Shown piece by piece: positions 20,836-33,319 of a DNA stretch of 64,000 bases. Below the pieces are notes generated by a model, which saw only the letters and a program-made list of their open reading frames with translations, searched no databases and was not told the origin of the DNA. The first letter of the stretch is position 1, and each line of letters begins with the position of its first letter. The translations under genes were made by a program, and so were the position numbers. The stretch is from Leptodactylus fallax (lineage: Eukaryota > Chordata > Amphibia > Anura > Leptodactylidae): contig CAMRHE010000068.1 of assembly GCA_947044405.1 (NCBI GenBank), positions 2,076,501 to 2,140,500 on the forward strand, read 5' to 3'.

Positions 20836-21240
20836 TCTATCACATGTACATGTCCCATGCACCCATTCGAGCTGAAAAATTAAATTTTGTTCCATGATGG
20901 CGTCTTTTTGGTCCTTACTTTAAGCACGTTAAGTGTTACCTGTGAGTCTTTTTTTTTTCTAGTGGTCACTTGTCTGTATTCTATCTACATAACTATACAA
21001 AGGCTTGTTATATTTTTTAATGGTACCATACAATCTACCATACAGTATAATACACAGAGGTTTGAAAAGAAAAATTAATTGATCAAATTTTGGGGTTTAA
21101 TTTTTATGACTTACATTATGTCAATTTGTTTTTGTAAAAATGGCAGATGTGCCTTATTCTGCTGGCCAGTAAGATCACAGATATATAAATATTTTTTGCA
21201 ATACTTATCATTTACTTTTATCATTTATAAAAAAAAATAT
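20836..21240 (+). repeat. Duplicated V2R 3' flank, copy 2
   Basis: Collinear with 213-656 in the same orientation. At its right end it reads 'aaaatatataacatttatag', where copy 1 reads 'aaaatatataacata' followed by the Tc1 left end, so it records the site before that insertion. Confidence 0.8.
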
Positions 21241-21944
21241 ATAACATTTATAGAGCTATAAGATTTTGTATTTTGAAGCTATTATTTTTATTGGTACAAT
21301 TTTCGGATACATATAATTTTCGATTGTTCAGCTGAAGGATAAATAATATATTATGATTCAGAATATTTAGTGATTCAGCCTTTCATATACAACAATAACA
21401 TTATATTTATTTTTTTATTATTTACAGTTTTATATAATTCATTGGATAAAGGTTTTTTTTTAGCTTTTAACATTTGAGTTTTTTAAATTTTTTAAAATTT
21501 TTATTAATGTTTTTACTTTTTGTCATTTGACATCCAAACAAATTGTCATCCAAGTATCTGCTGTTAAAAACACATCCATTGACTTCTTTTCAGTCTGTGT
21601 AGACATCAAAGAGAATATAATGCACATGTCAGGTTTTTGGGGGTTTTTTATGGACCTAAAAACTAAAATAAAAATGGACATGTAAATATGCCTATAGATT
21701 TTCTTGTTTTTTTTTTTTAAATACCTAGTAATGGCTGTTTAAAAAATGGGCATAAAAATGGACATCACATGGCCATTTTTAACTGTGTGAATAAGGCCTT
21801 AGGGTTATCGATGTGCCATACTGTGAACAAGGTCCAACCTACGCTGAAGTCTTATGTCCCAGTTTCAGCTATGCCCCTGCTTCCTGTTTAATGTCAGCTG
21901 TGCTATGCATGTGTAGTTAACGGGGTTGTGCAGTTCATCAAAAA
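21241..21944. other. Intergenic, AT-rich
   Basis: T/A-rich sequence with A/T homopolymers. No gene or clear transposon recognised. Confidence 0.4.
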
Positions 21945-22101
21945 CATGGCTGCTTTCTTCTTCACAGGAAGTGACATCATGTCTGTTGGTCATATATCCA
22001 TGCTGCAGTTCATTCCCATTCATTTTAATGGGGTGGAGAGGTGGAATTTCCATATTACTAACAGAGGTCACTTCGTGAGAAGAAGAAAGCAGCCATAAAA
22101 C
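21945..22101. repeat. Palindromic MITE-like hairpin
   Basis: 'atggctgctttcttcttcac' (left) pairs with 'gaagaagaaagcagccat' (right). The arms continue inward through 'ggaagtgac'/'gtcacttc' and 'ttcattcccattcatttt', giving a long imperfect hairpin of about 155 bp. It has no ORF and looks like a folded, non-autonomous DNA element. Confidence 0.6.
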
Positions 22102-22184
22102 CTTTTTCTCGCTGCAGTCTACCTAATCCATAAAATAGGTGAACCTGTAGAAATAAAACACACAAAAACAGTTTAGTACAGGGT

Positions 22185-22370
22185 CTTATATTATTTTTTG
22201 CTCCGAAAAAAGGGCTAGGGCTTATTTTTGGGGTAGATCTTAATTTTTTCCATGAACAACAAACACACATTTGATCACTTTTTATTTCAACTTTTATCAG
22301 AGGTGAAACAGCAAAAAAACAGCAGTTCGGCACTTTTGATTTTTTTTTTTTTTTCCGCTAGGACTGGCCA
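22185..22370. repeat. Fragment of DNA-transposon-derived repeat
   Basis: 'gcagttcggcacttttgatt' followed by a T run and 'ccgct' recurs at 52168-52200 inside the hAT-like MITE 51867-52981. The preceding 'actttttatttcaac..' also corresponds ('actttttattcaaatc'). This is probably an end-truncated relative. Confidence 0.5.
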
Positions 22371-22584
22371 TATCGATAACAGAAAGGGACCCAGTGTCAT
22401 GTGCCGCAGCGCCCCTTTCCAAGGTGAGTAAAAATAACAAACCTTTTTACTCACCTATCCTTGCGTCCGACGTCATCTTCTGGCATTCCGGACATCACCG
22501 CTGAGGCCTGGCCTCAGCGGTCACGTGGGGCGTGCCTCAGTATATGCTAAAGTATATGCTAGTAATATAATACTAGCACTAAGG

Positions 22585-23068
22585 CAGTCTGTAGCCACTG
22601 TGGAGCATTATACTGTGGGGGGGGCCCTCTGGATACCATATTATACTGTGTGGGGCCCCTGTGGAGCATTATACTGGGGAGGGGGCCCTCTGGATAGCAT
22701 ATTATACTGTGTGGATCTCCTGTGGAGCATTATACTGTGGAGAGGGCCATATGGATAGCATATTATACTGTGTGGGGCCCCTGTGGAGCATTATGCTGAG
22801 GAGGGGTCCCCCTCTGTATGGCATATTATGCTGTGTGGGGCCCCTGTGGAGCATTATACTGGGGAGGGGGCCCTCTGGATAGTATATTATACTGTATGGA
22901 GCCTCTGTGGAGCATTATAATGTGGGGGGGGGGCTCTGGAGAGCATGTTATATTCTCTGGGGCCACTTTGGAGCATTATACTGTGGGGTCCCTCTGGAGA
23001 GTATATTAAACTGTTTGGGGCCACCGTGGAGCATTAGACTGTGGGGGGGCCCTCTGGAGAGCATATTA
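22585..23068. repeat. ~60-bp minisatellite, left block
   Basis: Diverged units of about 60 bp built on 'tgtggagcattatactgtgg' and 'gcatattatactgtgtgggg'. The Tc1 element interrupts the array at 23069 and it resumes at 24638. Frames stay partly open only because of the repeat. Confidence 0.85.
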
Positions 23069-24635
23069 CAGTCATGGTCAAAAGTTTTGAGAATGATACA
23101 AATATTAATTTTTACAAAGTCTACTGCTTCAGTTTTTCTAATGGCAATTTGCATATACTCCAGAATGTTATAAAGAGTGATCAGCTTAACAGCAATTACT
23201 TGCAAAGTCAATATTTGCCTAGAAAATGAACTTTATCCCCCAAAACACATTTCAACATCATTGCAGCCCTGCCTTAAAAGGACCACCTAACATCGTTTCA
23301 GTGATTGCTCCATTAACACAGGTGTGGGTGTTGATGAGGACAGGGCTGGAGATCAATCTGTCATGATTAAGTAAGAATGACACCACTGGACACTTTAAAA
23401 GGAGGCTGGTGCTTGCCATCATTGTTTCTCTTCTGTTAACCATGGTTATCTCTAAAGAAACACGTGCAGTCATCATTGCACTGCACAAAAATGGCCTAAC
23501 TGGGAAGAGTATTGCAGCTAGAAAGATTGCACCTCAGTCAACAATCTATCGCATCATCAAGAACTTCAAGGAGAGAGGTTCCATTGGTGCCAAAAAGGCT
23601 CCAGGGCGCCCAAGAAAGACCAGCAAGCGGCAGGACCGTCTCTTAAAAGTGTTTCAGTTGCGGGATCGGGCTACCAGCAGTGCAGAGCTTGCTGAGGAAT
23701 GGCAGCAGGCAGGTGTGAGTGCATCTGCACGCACTGTGAGGCGGAGACTCTTGGAGCAAGGCCTGGTCTCAAGGAGGGCAGCAAAGAAGCCACTTCTCTC
23801 CAGAAAAAACATCAGGGACAGACTGATATTCTGCAAAAGGTACAGGGAGTGGACTGCTGAGGACTGGGGTAAAGTCATTTTCTCTGATAAATCCCCTTTT
23901 CGATTGTTTGGAACATCTGGAAAACAGCTTATTCGGAGAAGAAGAGGTGAGCGCTACCACCAGTCTTGTCTCATGCCAACTGTAAAGCATCCTGAAACCA
24001 TTCATGTGTGGGGTTGCTTCTCAGCCAAGGGAATCGGCTCTCTCACAGTCTTGCCTAAAAACACAGCCATGAATAAAGAATGGTACCAGAATGTCCTCCA
24101 AGAGCAACTTCTCCCAACCGTCCAAGAGCAGTTTGGCGCTCAACAATGCCTTTTCCAGCATGATGGAGCACCTTGCCATAAAGCAAAGGTGATAACTAAA
24201 TGGCTCAGGGAACAAAACATAGAGATTTTGGGTCCATGGCCTGGAAACGCCCCAGATCTTAATCCCATTGAGAACTTGTGGTCAATCATCAAGAGACGGG
24301 TGGACAAACAAAAACCAACAAATTCAGACAAAATGAAAGCATTGATTCTGCAAGAATGGACTGCTATCAGTCAGGATTTGGTCCAGAAGTTGATTGAGAG
24401 CATGCCAGGGAGAATTGCAGAGGTCCTGAAGAAGAAGGGTCAACACTGCAAATATTGACTTGCTGCATTAACTCATTCTAACTGTCAATATAAGCTTCTG
24501 TTACTCATAATATGAATGCAATTCTATTTCTGTATGTGATAAAAACATCTGACAAACACACAGAAAAACCAGAGGGCAGCAGATCATGTGAAAATACAAT
24601 ATTTGTGTCATTCTCAAAACTTTTGGCCATGACTG
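23069..24635 (+). mobile_element. Complete Tc1/mariner element (DD35E, Traveler-like)
   Basis: 1567 bp between TA dinucleotides (23067-23068 and 24636-24637). Terminal inverted repeats are about 35 bp: 'cagtcatggtcaaaagtttt' then 'gagaatga' on the left, mirrored by 'aaaacttttggccatgactg' on the right. It contains one open transposase gene. TA duplication and intact ends mark a young insertion. DD35E spacing and vertebrate host suggest the Traveler lineage; the family assignment is inference. Confidence 0.93.
23442..24458 (+). CDS. Tc1-type transposase, open, DD35E
   Basis: 338 aa from MVISKETRAV at 23442. An upstream in-frame ATG-less extension exists, but this Met starts the conserved helix-turn-helix. 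Residues 1-45 and 63-110 are two HTH units, with a GRPR AT-hook-like motif (PGRPRK) at 54-59 between them. Catalytic residues: D149 (VIFSDKSPF), D241 (FQHDGAPCHKA) and E277 (PDLNPIENLW), with 35 residues between the last two. [10 protein letters not shown] is present. The residue after the first Asp is Lys where Tc1 proteins usually have Glu. No stop or shift, so possibly active. Confidence 0.92.
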   Translation: MVISKETRAVIIALHKNGLTGKSIAARKIAPQSTIYRIIKNFKERGSIGAKKAPGRPRKTSKRQDRLLKVFQLRDRATSSAELAEEWQQAGVSASARTVRRRLLEQGLVSRRAAKKPLLSRKNIRDRLIFCKRYREWTAEDWGKVIFSDKSPFRLFGTSGKQLIRRRRGERYHQSCLMPTVKHPETIHVWGCFSAKGIGSLTVLPKNTAMNKEWYQNVLQEQLLPTVQEQFGAQQCLFQHDGAPCHKAKVITKWLREQNIEILGPWPGNAPDLNPIENLWSIIKRRVDKQKPTNSDKMKALILQEWTAISQDLVQKLIESMPGRIAEVLKKKGQHCKY

Positions 24636-24637
24636 TA

Positions 24638-25570
24638 TACTGTTTTGGACCACTGTGGAGCATTATACTGGGGGAAACTCTCTGGGCAGCATATTATACT
24701 GTGTGGAGGCCATTCTGCAGCATGTTATACTGTGTGGGGTCACTGTGGAGCATTATTCTGGGGGGTCCATCTGCAGAGCATATTATATTGTGTGGCGCCA
24801 CTATGGGGCATTATTGGGGGGAACTAAGGAGCATTATACTAAGGGACCCTCTGGGGAGTATACTGTGTGGGGCCTACTGTGGAGCATTATACTGGGGGAC
24901 ACTCTTGGGAGAATAATATATTACGTGGGGCCACTGTGGAGCAAAATACTGGGTGGGCACTGTGGAGCATTATACTAGCGGGGGTCCTCTGGGGAGCATA
25001 TTATACTATGGGCCACTGTGGCGCTTTATACTAGGGGGGAAGGGGCAGTGTGGGGAACCTGTTATACTTTGTGGGACCACTGTGGAGTTTATTATATTGT
25101 GAAGGGCTTCTGGAGAGCATATTATACTCTGTGGGGCCATTGTAGAGAATTATATTGGGGGAGACTGTGGGGAGCATATTATACTGTGGGGGCCCACTGT
25201 GGAGCATTATACTGGGGGAACCCCTCTGGGCAGTATATTATACTGTGTGGAGGCCATTGTGGAGCATGTTATACTGTGTTAGGCTACTGTGGAGCATTAT
25301 ACTGGGGGGGCACTGTGGGATGCATATTATACTGTATGGAGCATATTATATTGTGTGGGGCTGCTGGGGAGCATATTGTACTGTCTGGGGCCCCTAAGAG
25401 GTAGTATACTGTGTGGAGCCTTATATACCATGTGAGGCCACTATGGGGGGCTCAGGGGAGCATTTTATACTGTGTGGGTCCACTGTGAAGCATTATATAC
25501 CATGTGGAGAAACTGTGGAGGGCTCAGGGGAGCATTTTATACCATGTGGAGCATTATACTTTGGGGCTCA
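24638..25570. repeat. ~60-bp minisatellite, right block
   Basis: Continuation of the array split by the Tc1 element. Units vary in length and carry 'gtggagcattatactggggg' and 'gcatattatactgtgtgg'. Together with the left block about 1.4 kb. Confidence 0.85.
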
Positions 25571-25890
25571 AAATTCCTGCTGGCAGCCCTGTGTGCTATG
25601 TCTGCATCACAACTCCCTCACTATAATCTTGCACATACGGGTAGTGCTTCATGGCCATGTCATTCCCCATACAATCCTGTGCATGAGCCGGCCATTGAGT
25701 TATTGGGGCCTGTACAGTACTATAGGGGCTGACTATACTGGGAACATACTCAGTAACACCAGATAGTCAGCACATATGTAAGACTTCAGTGAAGGATCCG
25801 TGGTGTAGGCTATCAGCAGGAAGCTGTTGGGTGGGGCCCAGAACAAGTTCCTCTGGTGGGCCTAAGGCCCTTCAGTCCGACACTGTATAA
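25571..25890. other. Repeat-derived spacer with possible transposon terminus
   Basis: No gene. It ends 'cccttcagtccgacactgta', whose reverse complement 'cagtgtcggactgaaggg' resembles the terminus of common frog non-autonomous DNA elements. The partner terminus near 22360 is poorly preserved. Confidence 0.35.
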
Positions 25891-26320
25891 CAGAGAACTA
25901 TTATATATAAGGGTGGGTTACTATATATAATTGGGAAACTTAAATATGAGGGGGTTATTATAAGGGAGAACTATTATTTATAAAACGGGCTATTATTTAT
26001 AAGGGGGGAACTATTATATATAAGGCATCCATTATAAGGGGGAGCTATTATTTATAAGAGGGGAACTATTTATAAGGGGGGTATAATTGTTAAGTGGGCT
26101 TATTTATAAAGGGGGCTATTAGTGATAATGGGGACTATTATTTATAAGGGTGACTATTATTTATGAGAGAGCTATTATTAATAAGGGAGCAGTATTATTT
26201 TTACGGGGTGACTGATACTGATAAGGGGGAATATTACTGATACAGGGCACTATTTATCATTTATAAGGGCGCTATTACTGATAAAGGTCTAATATTATTT
26301 ATAAGGAGGCACTATGATAA
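25891..26320. repeat. Degenerate 'ctattatttataagggg' minisatellite
   Basis: Irregular repeats of about 20 bp built on 'aagggggaactattatttata'. No coding content. Confidence 0.75.
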
Positions 26321-27189
26321 CTGATGACTGCGTGCAAAAATCTATTAGGTATTACAAAGGTGCTCATTTGAATTGTGTGTGGTAAAATGAGGCTTGTTAT
26401 TACTTTTTTGTTGGCAGAAAGGTGGCGTTATTATAGGGGTTGCCACTGGAAGAAGATGGTGTTGTTTTCATATCAGCATTTGGGGCCCCATTTTTAATTT
26501 TGCCCAGGGCCCCACCCGGCGAATGATGCGGAGCGGCTTCAGAAGGCGACGAGAGAGGCGGCACTGGATTTTGAAATCTGCATGTGACGGATGCATAGGG
26601 GACGCCCCCTGTGCATTTTGCAGACCGGTGGAACGCCCCCTGTGTATGAAGAAAACCGCAGCGCGGATGAAGAAAAAGAAATGTAGGAGACTAATAGCCT
26701 TTTTAAAGGCTATTACAACATGCTGTTAGCTAAAAATCTATTTTCCCAATGATAGAATCCCTTTAATGAACAAAAATGTAGTATACTGTGTTTTTGTGTC
26801 CAGAAACAGATCAATTTTTGTTAAATGTAATGTTAATGTCTTCTACACACCATTATCCTGTCCCAGTCCTTTTTTTTTTCAAAGCCGGAACTAACTAGCT
26901 ATGCCAGAGACTCATCACTGACGTCACTCACATACCTCATTGGTTCTTTACCAGAGTCCACTAAGGCCATTGACAGTTTTGCATTTTACCATGTGACTCA
27001 TATGCAGTAAAAACCTTCACCAGTATATGACAATATTTTTGCATTTTAAATGTTTAGCTTTGCATTCATTTTATTTATGCAAGTTATAATAATGTAACTC
27101 TACAAATCACTATTCCCATAGGTTACATAACATAGTAAAATTCTCTACGGTCATCATGTATTTGCGTTTAGTGTTCAGACAAGCTGTGA
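26321..27189. other. Intergenic between convergent V2R-A and V2R-B
   Basis: Contains a GC-richer patch at 26480-26740 with the repeated phrase 'gcatgtgacggatgcatag'-like sequence. No gene, RNA or complete transposon recognised. Confidence 0.35.
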
Positions 27190-28109
27190 TCAATGATGCA
27201 ACATAGCATTTTTAGGTTCTAGCATATGTTTTCTTGTATTAAGTTCAGGCTTGAACAGAATTATATAACATTTAGGGAAAAATATGCAGCCCAACAGTCC
27301 AGCATTAGAGGTCAGGATGGCAAATATCTCCACGGCCACCATGTATTTGCCTTTGGTGCTGAGATAAGCCGGGATCATGGCTATCCAGACACTGCAAAAC
27401 ACCAGCATGCTGAAGGTGATGTACTTGGCCTCATTAAAAGTGTCCAGTAATGTCCTGGCTAAGAAAGCTATAATAAAACTAACAATGGCCAGAATCCCCA
27501 TATAACCCAGGACAGAGTAGAACCAAAGATCTGACCCTTCATTACACTGAACTATGATCTTCTCTTTATAAGAGTGTGTGTCCAGCTCCTGGAAGGGGGG
27601 AGAGAGGGTCACCCAAATGATACAGATGACAACCTGGACAGAGGAGCAGATCAGGAGCACACTATTAGGGAGTTTTACCCCAGTCCATGTTCTCCACACA
27701 CTTCCAGGCTTGGTGGCTTTGAACGCAGCGCAAACCATGAGAGTCTTGGCTAACAATGAAGAGACAGATATTGAGAGTAGTATTCCAGTTCAGATCTGAC
27801 GTAACATGCAGGTTCTATCTACAGGACGACCAAGGAACAAGAAGACACAGAGGAAGCTCAGCATGATGGAGACTAGAAGGATAAAGCTCAGGGTCTTGTT
27901 ATTCGCTCTCACAATCGGGGTGTCACGTTTTGAGACAAAAATTTCAAAAATTAAAATTGTCAGGATACAGAAGAAAGTTAACAAACAGCAAAAAGCTATT
28001 GACATGATGTCCTCAGTTTAAGATAAATATTCCATCTCCTTCAAGACCCAAAAGGTTCTATTCTCATTTGGCCACGTGTCTTCTGGACATTTCATGCAAT
28101 ATTTACTAT
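27190..28109 (-). pseudogene. V2R-B exon 6, two nonsense codons
   Basis: Seven-helix exon, 'ttttgcag|atagtaaatatt' to TGA at 27192-27190. Same frame throughout as V2R-A. The Tyr codon of YLSYTED is TAA (near 28019) and 'RQISAG' reads RQI-stop (TGA near 27797). The remainder (FKATKPGS, CNEGSDLWFYSVLGYMG, FNEAKYITFSMLV and FPKCYIILFKPELNTRKHM) is preserved. The C-tail is seven residues longer than in A. Confidence 0.92.
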
Positions 28110-30243
28110 CTGCAAAATAAAGTTTAGATTTTTTTATTTGTGGTTATATCTGCTGTTTGTTTTGTGTCTTGTTATTATGTTGCTCTTCAACTACAGAAAC
28201 TTTTTATATTGTCTTAAATAAAAATACATGATAAAACTAAACATGAAGAGCATCCCCTCCAACACATTTGGATTAAATATGTGTAAGAAATTTACTAGTT
28301 CAACTCTCTCTTAGTCTCCTGAGTAATGTTATGTGGCTGGGGCTACCGCTCACAATCATATTGGGCAGGCCAAGCATCATGATACTGCGAAGAAGATTAA
28401 AGAGGTGAGGGAAAGTGAGTATAAATGTGTTTATTTTTAACACTTCCCCTGAGCCTCCATCTATTATATTCTGGGGTCTGAAGAGAAAATGTTATGTATA
28501 TTGTGTATGTATATTAATATTATTTTTGTAGGTACTAACCAATACCTGGCTCTTCCCAGTACCCCTGATGGTATTGGGTAATAATTGGGAGGTTATTGCT
28601 ACCCTTTTAACACTAAGCTTTGCCTTAGTAATGGAACCTGTGAGACAGCAGCTATTACTAAGGGTGTAATAAAGTATTAAAACACATAAAGACATAAAAC
28701 TCCCCCACACAACAACAAAAAGCATTATGAAAAATACAAAAAATATATATACTCTAGCTCACAGCTGTGTATTGGAAGCTGGAAAAACACAACTAATACA
28801 ATAAACTGCAGCAGGACAATAGTCCTTAATACTGCTGCTGCCCCTGCTGTCCTGATGATCATGAAAGAAAAGTAATTATGGGGGACAGCAATATAGAGAG
28901 ACCAGTGCCCTGCTGCAATTCACTGCATTAGTTAGAAGTAGCACTCCAAAGGGACATAAGAACCTCCTCCACCAAGAGGCAGCAAATTAAGTAAAGTATT
29001 GGCTCTCAGGGGAGGGGATTCTTATAATGCTATAGTGCATTACTCATATTTGGGTGTTGAGGAACTGCTTAAATTCACTGTATTAAGACTGACTGTAGGG
29101 CCATCCCAACACGCAGCCATCACTTTAGCTGGTCGGGTATTTGCTGATATCCAGCTCTTCCTGGCATACTTGATGGTGGTAGAAGTCAAGGTAACAATAG
29201 GTGGGCTAGTGTTAGCCTTTTTACAGGCTAACATGAAACTCATTCTTAGTAAAGAGCACGGTCAAAGTATTAAACACATAAACAGAGACATAAGAAAAGT
29301 TTTTTTTACTGAAATAAAAACTCACCAATGCAACCCTCTTTGACTACTTTATATTTAAAATTGAGGCTAAAAAAGATGATCATCAAAGGAGTCTATGAAA
29401 TTAACAGAATCCAAATGATCCTTTGCAATTTGAAGGACACAAACAAAAACGCATAACATAACAGTAGTATGTAAAATAAAAACCTTGTACCCACAGCTAT
29501 CTTTTTTGGTAATTGAATAGAAACTAGATTTCAATGAACTCTAGTTTCTATTCTAGTGCAGGGGCCTGAGAATTCTGTCTCATCTAAAAGATCCTTCTAA
29601 ACCTACATAGGAGTTGTTAGGCTAGCTGAAATAGCTGTGTGACTGGGTCACTCCCTGCCAGAGAGAAAGTGGATAAGTGAATTGACTCATTGCCAGAAGT
29701 TTTAGATAGGGGTGAGGGGAGTTTGTAGCTCCCAGCTATTCATATAGATTGCCTGGAGGCTTTTGCCATACAAATGAACATAGGGACCAGCCGTCAATTC
29801 ATCCTGTCCAATCATAGGACTACAGTGGTGAACTGGGGCCAGACATTGCTAGGGAAGAAGCACCAAACACCAGGAGGGAGCCCAGGAGAGGTGAGAGAAG
29901 GTATTTGACTGTTTATTTTCTACCTTAGGCTTCTGATAATTATACTCTGAGGTCTTCCCTATTACAGTTTCAAGTTAAAGCTTGCTACATCTGAAGCACA
30001 AAAGGCGTTTTGATACGGCTGAATACTTTGTATGCTAATATACATTAGCCTGTCAATTATGGTGTGTGTGCAGAGAGATGTGTGTGTGCTCCTCTATATT
30101 CTTTGACCGCTCATATTAGTCAAATGGCATGAATTTTTTGTGCTATTTTAATTAATAGGAGTATAAATCTACCCCTGTAATATTCTGACCTTGTATTGGG
30201 GGGAAATACGTTATTATTTATATAGATGTTAGATAGAATTTAC
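28110..30243 (-). other. V2R-B intron 5
   Basis: 2.1 kb. It contains dispersed repeat pieces: 'ccatctattatattctgggg' near 28457 and 'attatactctgaggtc' near 29940, matching the MITE at 61457-61739, and two similar blocks with 'taaagtattaaaacacataa' near 28670 and 29265. No gene. Confidence 0.45.
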
Positions 30244-30367
30244 CTGATGTATTAGATATTTCTCCTTCTGAAGATGGGGCACATTCATAACAGCACAAGT
30301 GTATACTAGAAGTTGGCACTTGGCAGTGTCCAGGTAAACAGCTTGCTGAGCATCTGGACCTGGGGAT
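30244..30367 (-). pseudogene. V2R-B exon 5 (Cys-rich), Cys lost
   Basis: 124 bp with intact GT/AG. It encodes IPRSRCSASCLPGHCQVPTS then SIHLCCYECAPSSEGEISNT. In A and C the motif is CAPCSEG; here the second Cys is Ser, and an extra Cys appears in 'PGHC'. The disulphide pattern of the domain would be disturbed. Confidence 0.9.
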
Positions 30368-30468
30368 CTGCAGAAAGCAGACAAGATTTGCATTGTTATA
30401 TTTTAATTCCAAATGTAAAATGACATATGGATGTCATCGGCATGGTTTACTTGCTACAGATTTATGTA

Positions 30469-31395
<927 letters not shown>

Positions 31396-32216
31396 TACGT
31401 GATTGTGATAGCCCATTGAATCACTGTTTGAGGGTTTAACAGGACAGCCAAGACAGGAAAGTATATCTAGCCAAAGTGTCAGGCTAATGACTTTTCACCA
31501 GTCAGAACCACTTCAAAGCATCTCTCTGCTCCACACCAATCACTATATACAAGTGCAATGGAGATTTGTAACTAGAGTACCTGTTACAGTGATCAAGCCT
31601 TATGAGTGAACATCATCTATATTCTTCATGAATTCCAACTATATTTTTTAATATTTTTAGAATATACATACAGTATTTATGAGAATTCTTAGTCTCTCCT
31701 AAACCTCCAAGTCCTACTGTGACATTTTGGAAGACTCTACCCCCTAACTTATGTGCAGAGTAAGGTCTCCAAAAACATTGCCAGTGATCAAGCTCCTGTG
31801 TTGAAGTGTTGAAGTGCCCTAGTTGCAATTAAATAAATAATAAAAATGTAAAAAAAAAAATACAATATTCCTTCTCTACGTTCTTTCTTATGTAAAAAAA
31901 ACAAACGACACATAATTGTGTGTTATTGTTGGTTTCTAAACTGTTAAGTTATCATATTATTTAACTTGTAAATTAAACAAAAACAAAACTGAACAAACAA
32001 AAATTAATAAAAAATATTTCAAAATTTTGAATAAGTAAGTGGTCACAAATACTATAATTAAAGCACGAATGATGCAGATGTATCCTGTCTTAGATTAACT
32101 CTTGGATGGGTATTGTCCAAATATGGGTCTTGAAATTAACAGCTTTTTGAGATATGCCATCACAAAATAATATGATGACACTAAGTGATATGCTATCTAT
32201 GTTTCGATCCTTCTAG
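31396..32216. other. V2R-B intron 4, middle
   Basis: AT-rich sequence with A runs. No gene, RNA or definable element seen. Confidence 0.4.
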
Positions 32217-32498
32217 ATGGGGGCAGCACGGAGACTCAGTGGTTAGCACTGTAGCCTTGCAGTGCTGGAGTTCTGGGTTCAAATCCTGCCAGGGACAACA
32301 TCTGCAAGGAGTTTGTATGTTCTCCCCATGTTTGCATGGGTTTCCTCCAGGTACTCCGGTTTCCTCCCACACTCCAAAGATATTCTGATAGAGAATGTAG
32401 ATTGTGAGCCCTATATTTGACAGTGACTGATAATGTCTGTAAAGCGCTGCAGAATATGATGGTGCTATACAAGTAAGCATAATAAAAATAAATAAATT
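32217..32498 (+). mobile_element. tRNA-derived SINE with LINE-like tail
   Basis: Pol III-type head with A-box-like 'tcagtggttagca' and B-box-like 'gggttcaaatcc', a central part with 'tctccccatgtttgcatggg' and 'ccggtttcctcccacactcc', and a tail 'gtaaagcgctgcagaatatg' then 'gtgctatacaagtaa' and A-rich end. The tail resembles that of the L2-like LINE at 4566-4605 (gtaaagcaccatggaattaa..gatgctatataaataaa), suggesting mobilisation by that LINE. Confidence 0.8.
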
Positions 32499-32639
32499 CT
32501 ATATGGAAGCCTTTCAAGGGTTTTGTTAGCATTAGGGAGTGAACCGAGTAGGATCAAACTGCATTTGACCCACATTTTCCAAAAGTTTTTGGATTGACTC
32601 AAACCTGAAACTTTTGGGGTTCAATGCTCAGGAAACACT

Positions 32640-33075
32640 ATTATACTTTTGGGTCTCTTTAGGGGAGGTGAGTAAAAATAACAGTTATACTCCTTGCCTC
32701 ACCTCTCCTGGGCGGAGGTTCCCCAGCATCCTCTGGATGATGTCATGTGCCCCGGGGATACTGCTGAGACCTGTGATTGGGCACTAGTGGTCATTATACT
32801 ATGACCCAGTGACATCAGCCCAAGGCCGGAAGAGACCTGAAGAGTTTGCCAGAGATGCCACAAAGATGCCCAGGAAAGGTGTGACAAGGTGAGTATAACT
32901 GTTTGTTATATTTACTCACCTTCCATTTGGCCTCCACTTATTATACTCTGGGGTCTGAGGAGACCCAAGGATATAATAATGACACTTGTGGCATGCGACA
33001 AACAAGTAGTTCTGAAACAAACCAAAGGGCCGAACCTCAGATATATTCATCAAAATTAATCTTGTGAGGTTCGCC
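32640..33075. repeat. MITE-like dispersed repeat
   Basis: Contains 'gaggtgagtaaaaataacag' on the left and 'gttatatttactcaccttcc' on the right as inverted partners, then 'cctccacttattatactctg', a block shared with 61690-61739. It ends 'cttgtgaggttcgcccatct'. No ORF. Confidence 0.5.
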
Positions 33076-33319
33076 CATCTCTAGCATGTTGCAATATTGC
33101 ATTGAATACATTTTATGAGACATTGTAGTCCTTAACTAAATTAGAGTGAACTTAAGGGTGGATACATTCCCTTTTTTCTCAGGATTGGAGGTTCCAGCAT
33201 TTGGACCTCCACTAATCAAAATGTGATCTTATATACGAGTAACTGCCATAATATTAGAAGGTGATATTATTCAGCATACATTTGTTGATAACAAGAATAA
33301 AAATGACCCAAGAACTCAC

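Noticed and set aside
22525..25404. Series of Cys/Trp/Gly-rich frames in the 22.5-25.4 kb region
   Set aside because: Frames drift through a degenerate 60-bp minisatellite; no homology and no conserved start.
27226..28021. Plus-strand frames over V2R-B exon 6
   Set aside because: Antisense shadows of the receptor exon; the minus-strand frame matches the V2R family.
32230..32275. Genuine tRNA gene
   Set aside because: A- and B-box-like sequences are present but no cloverleaf can be folded and the body continues as a SINE with a LINE-type tail.
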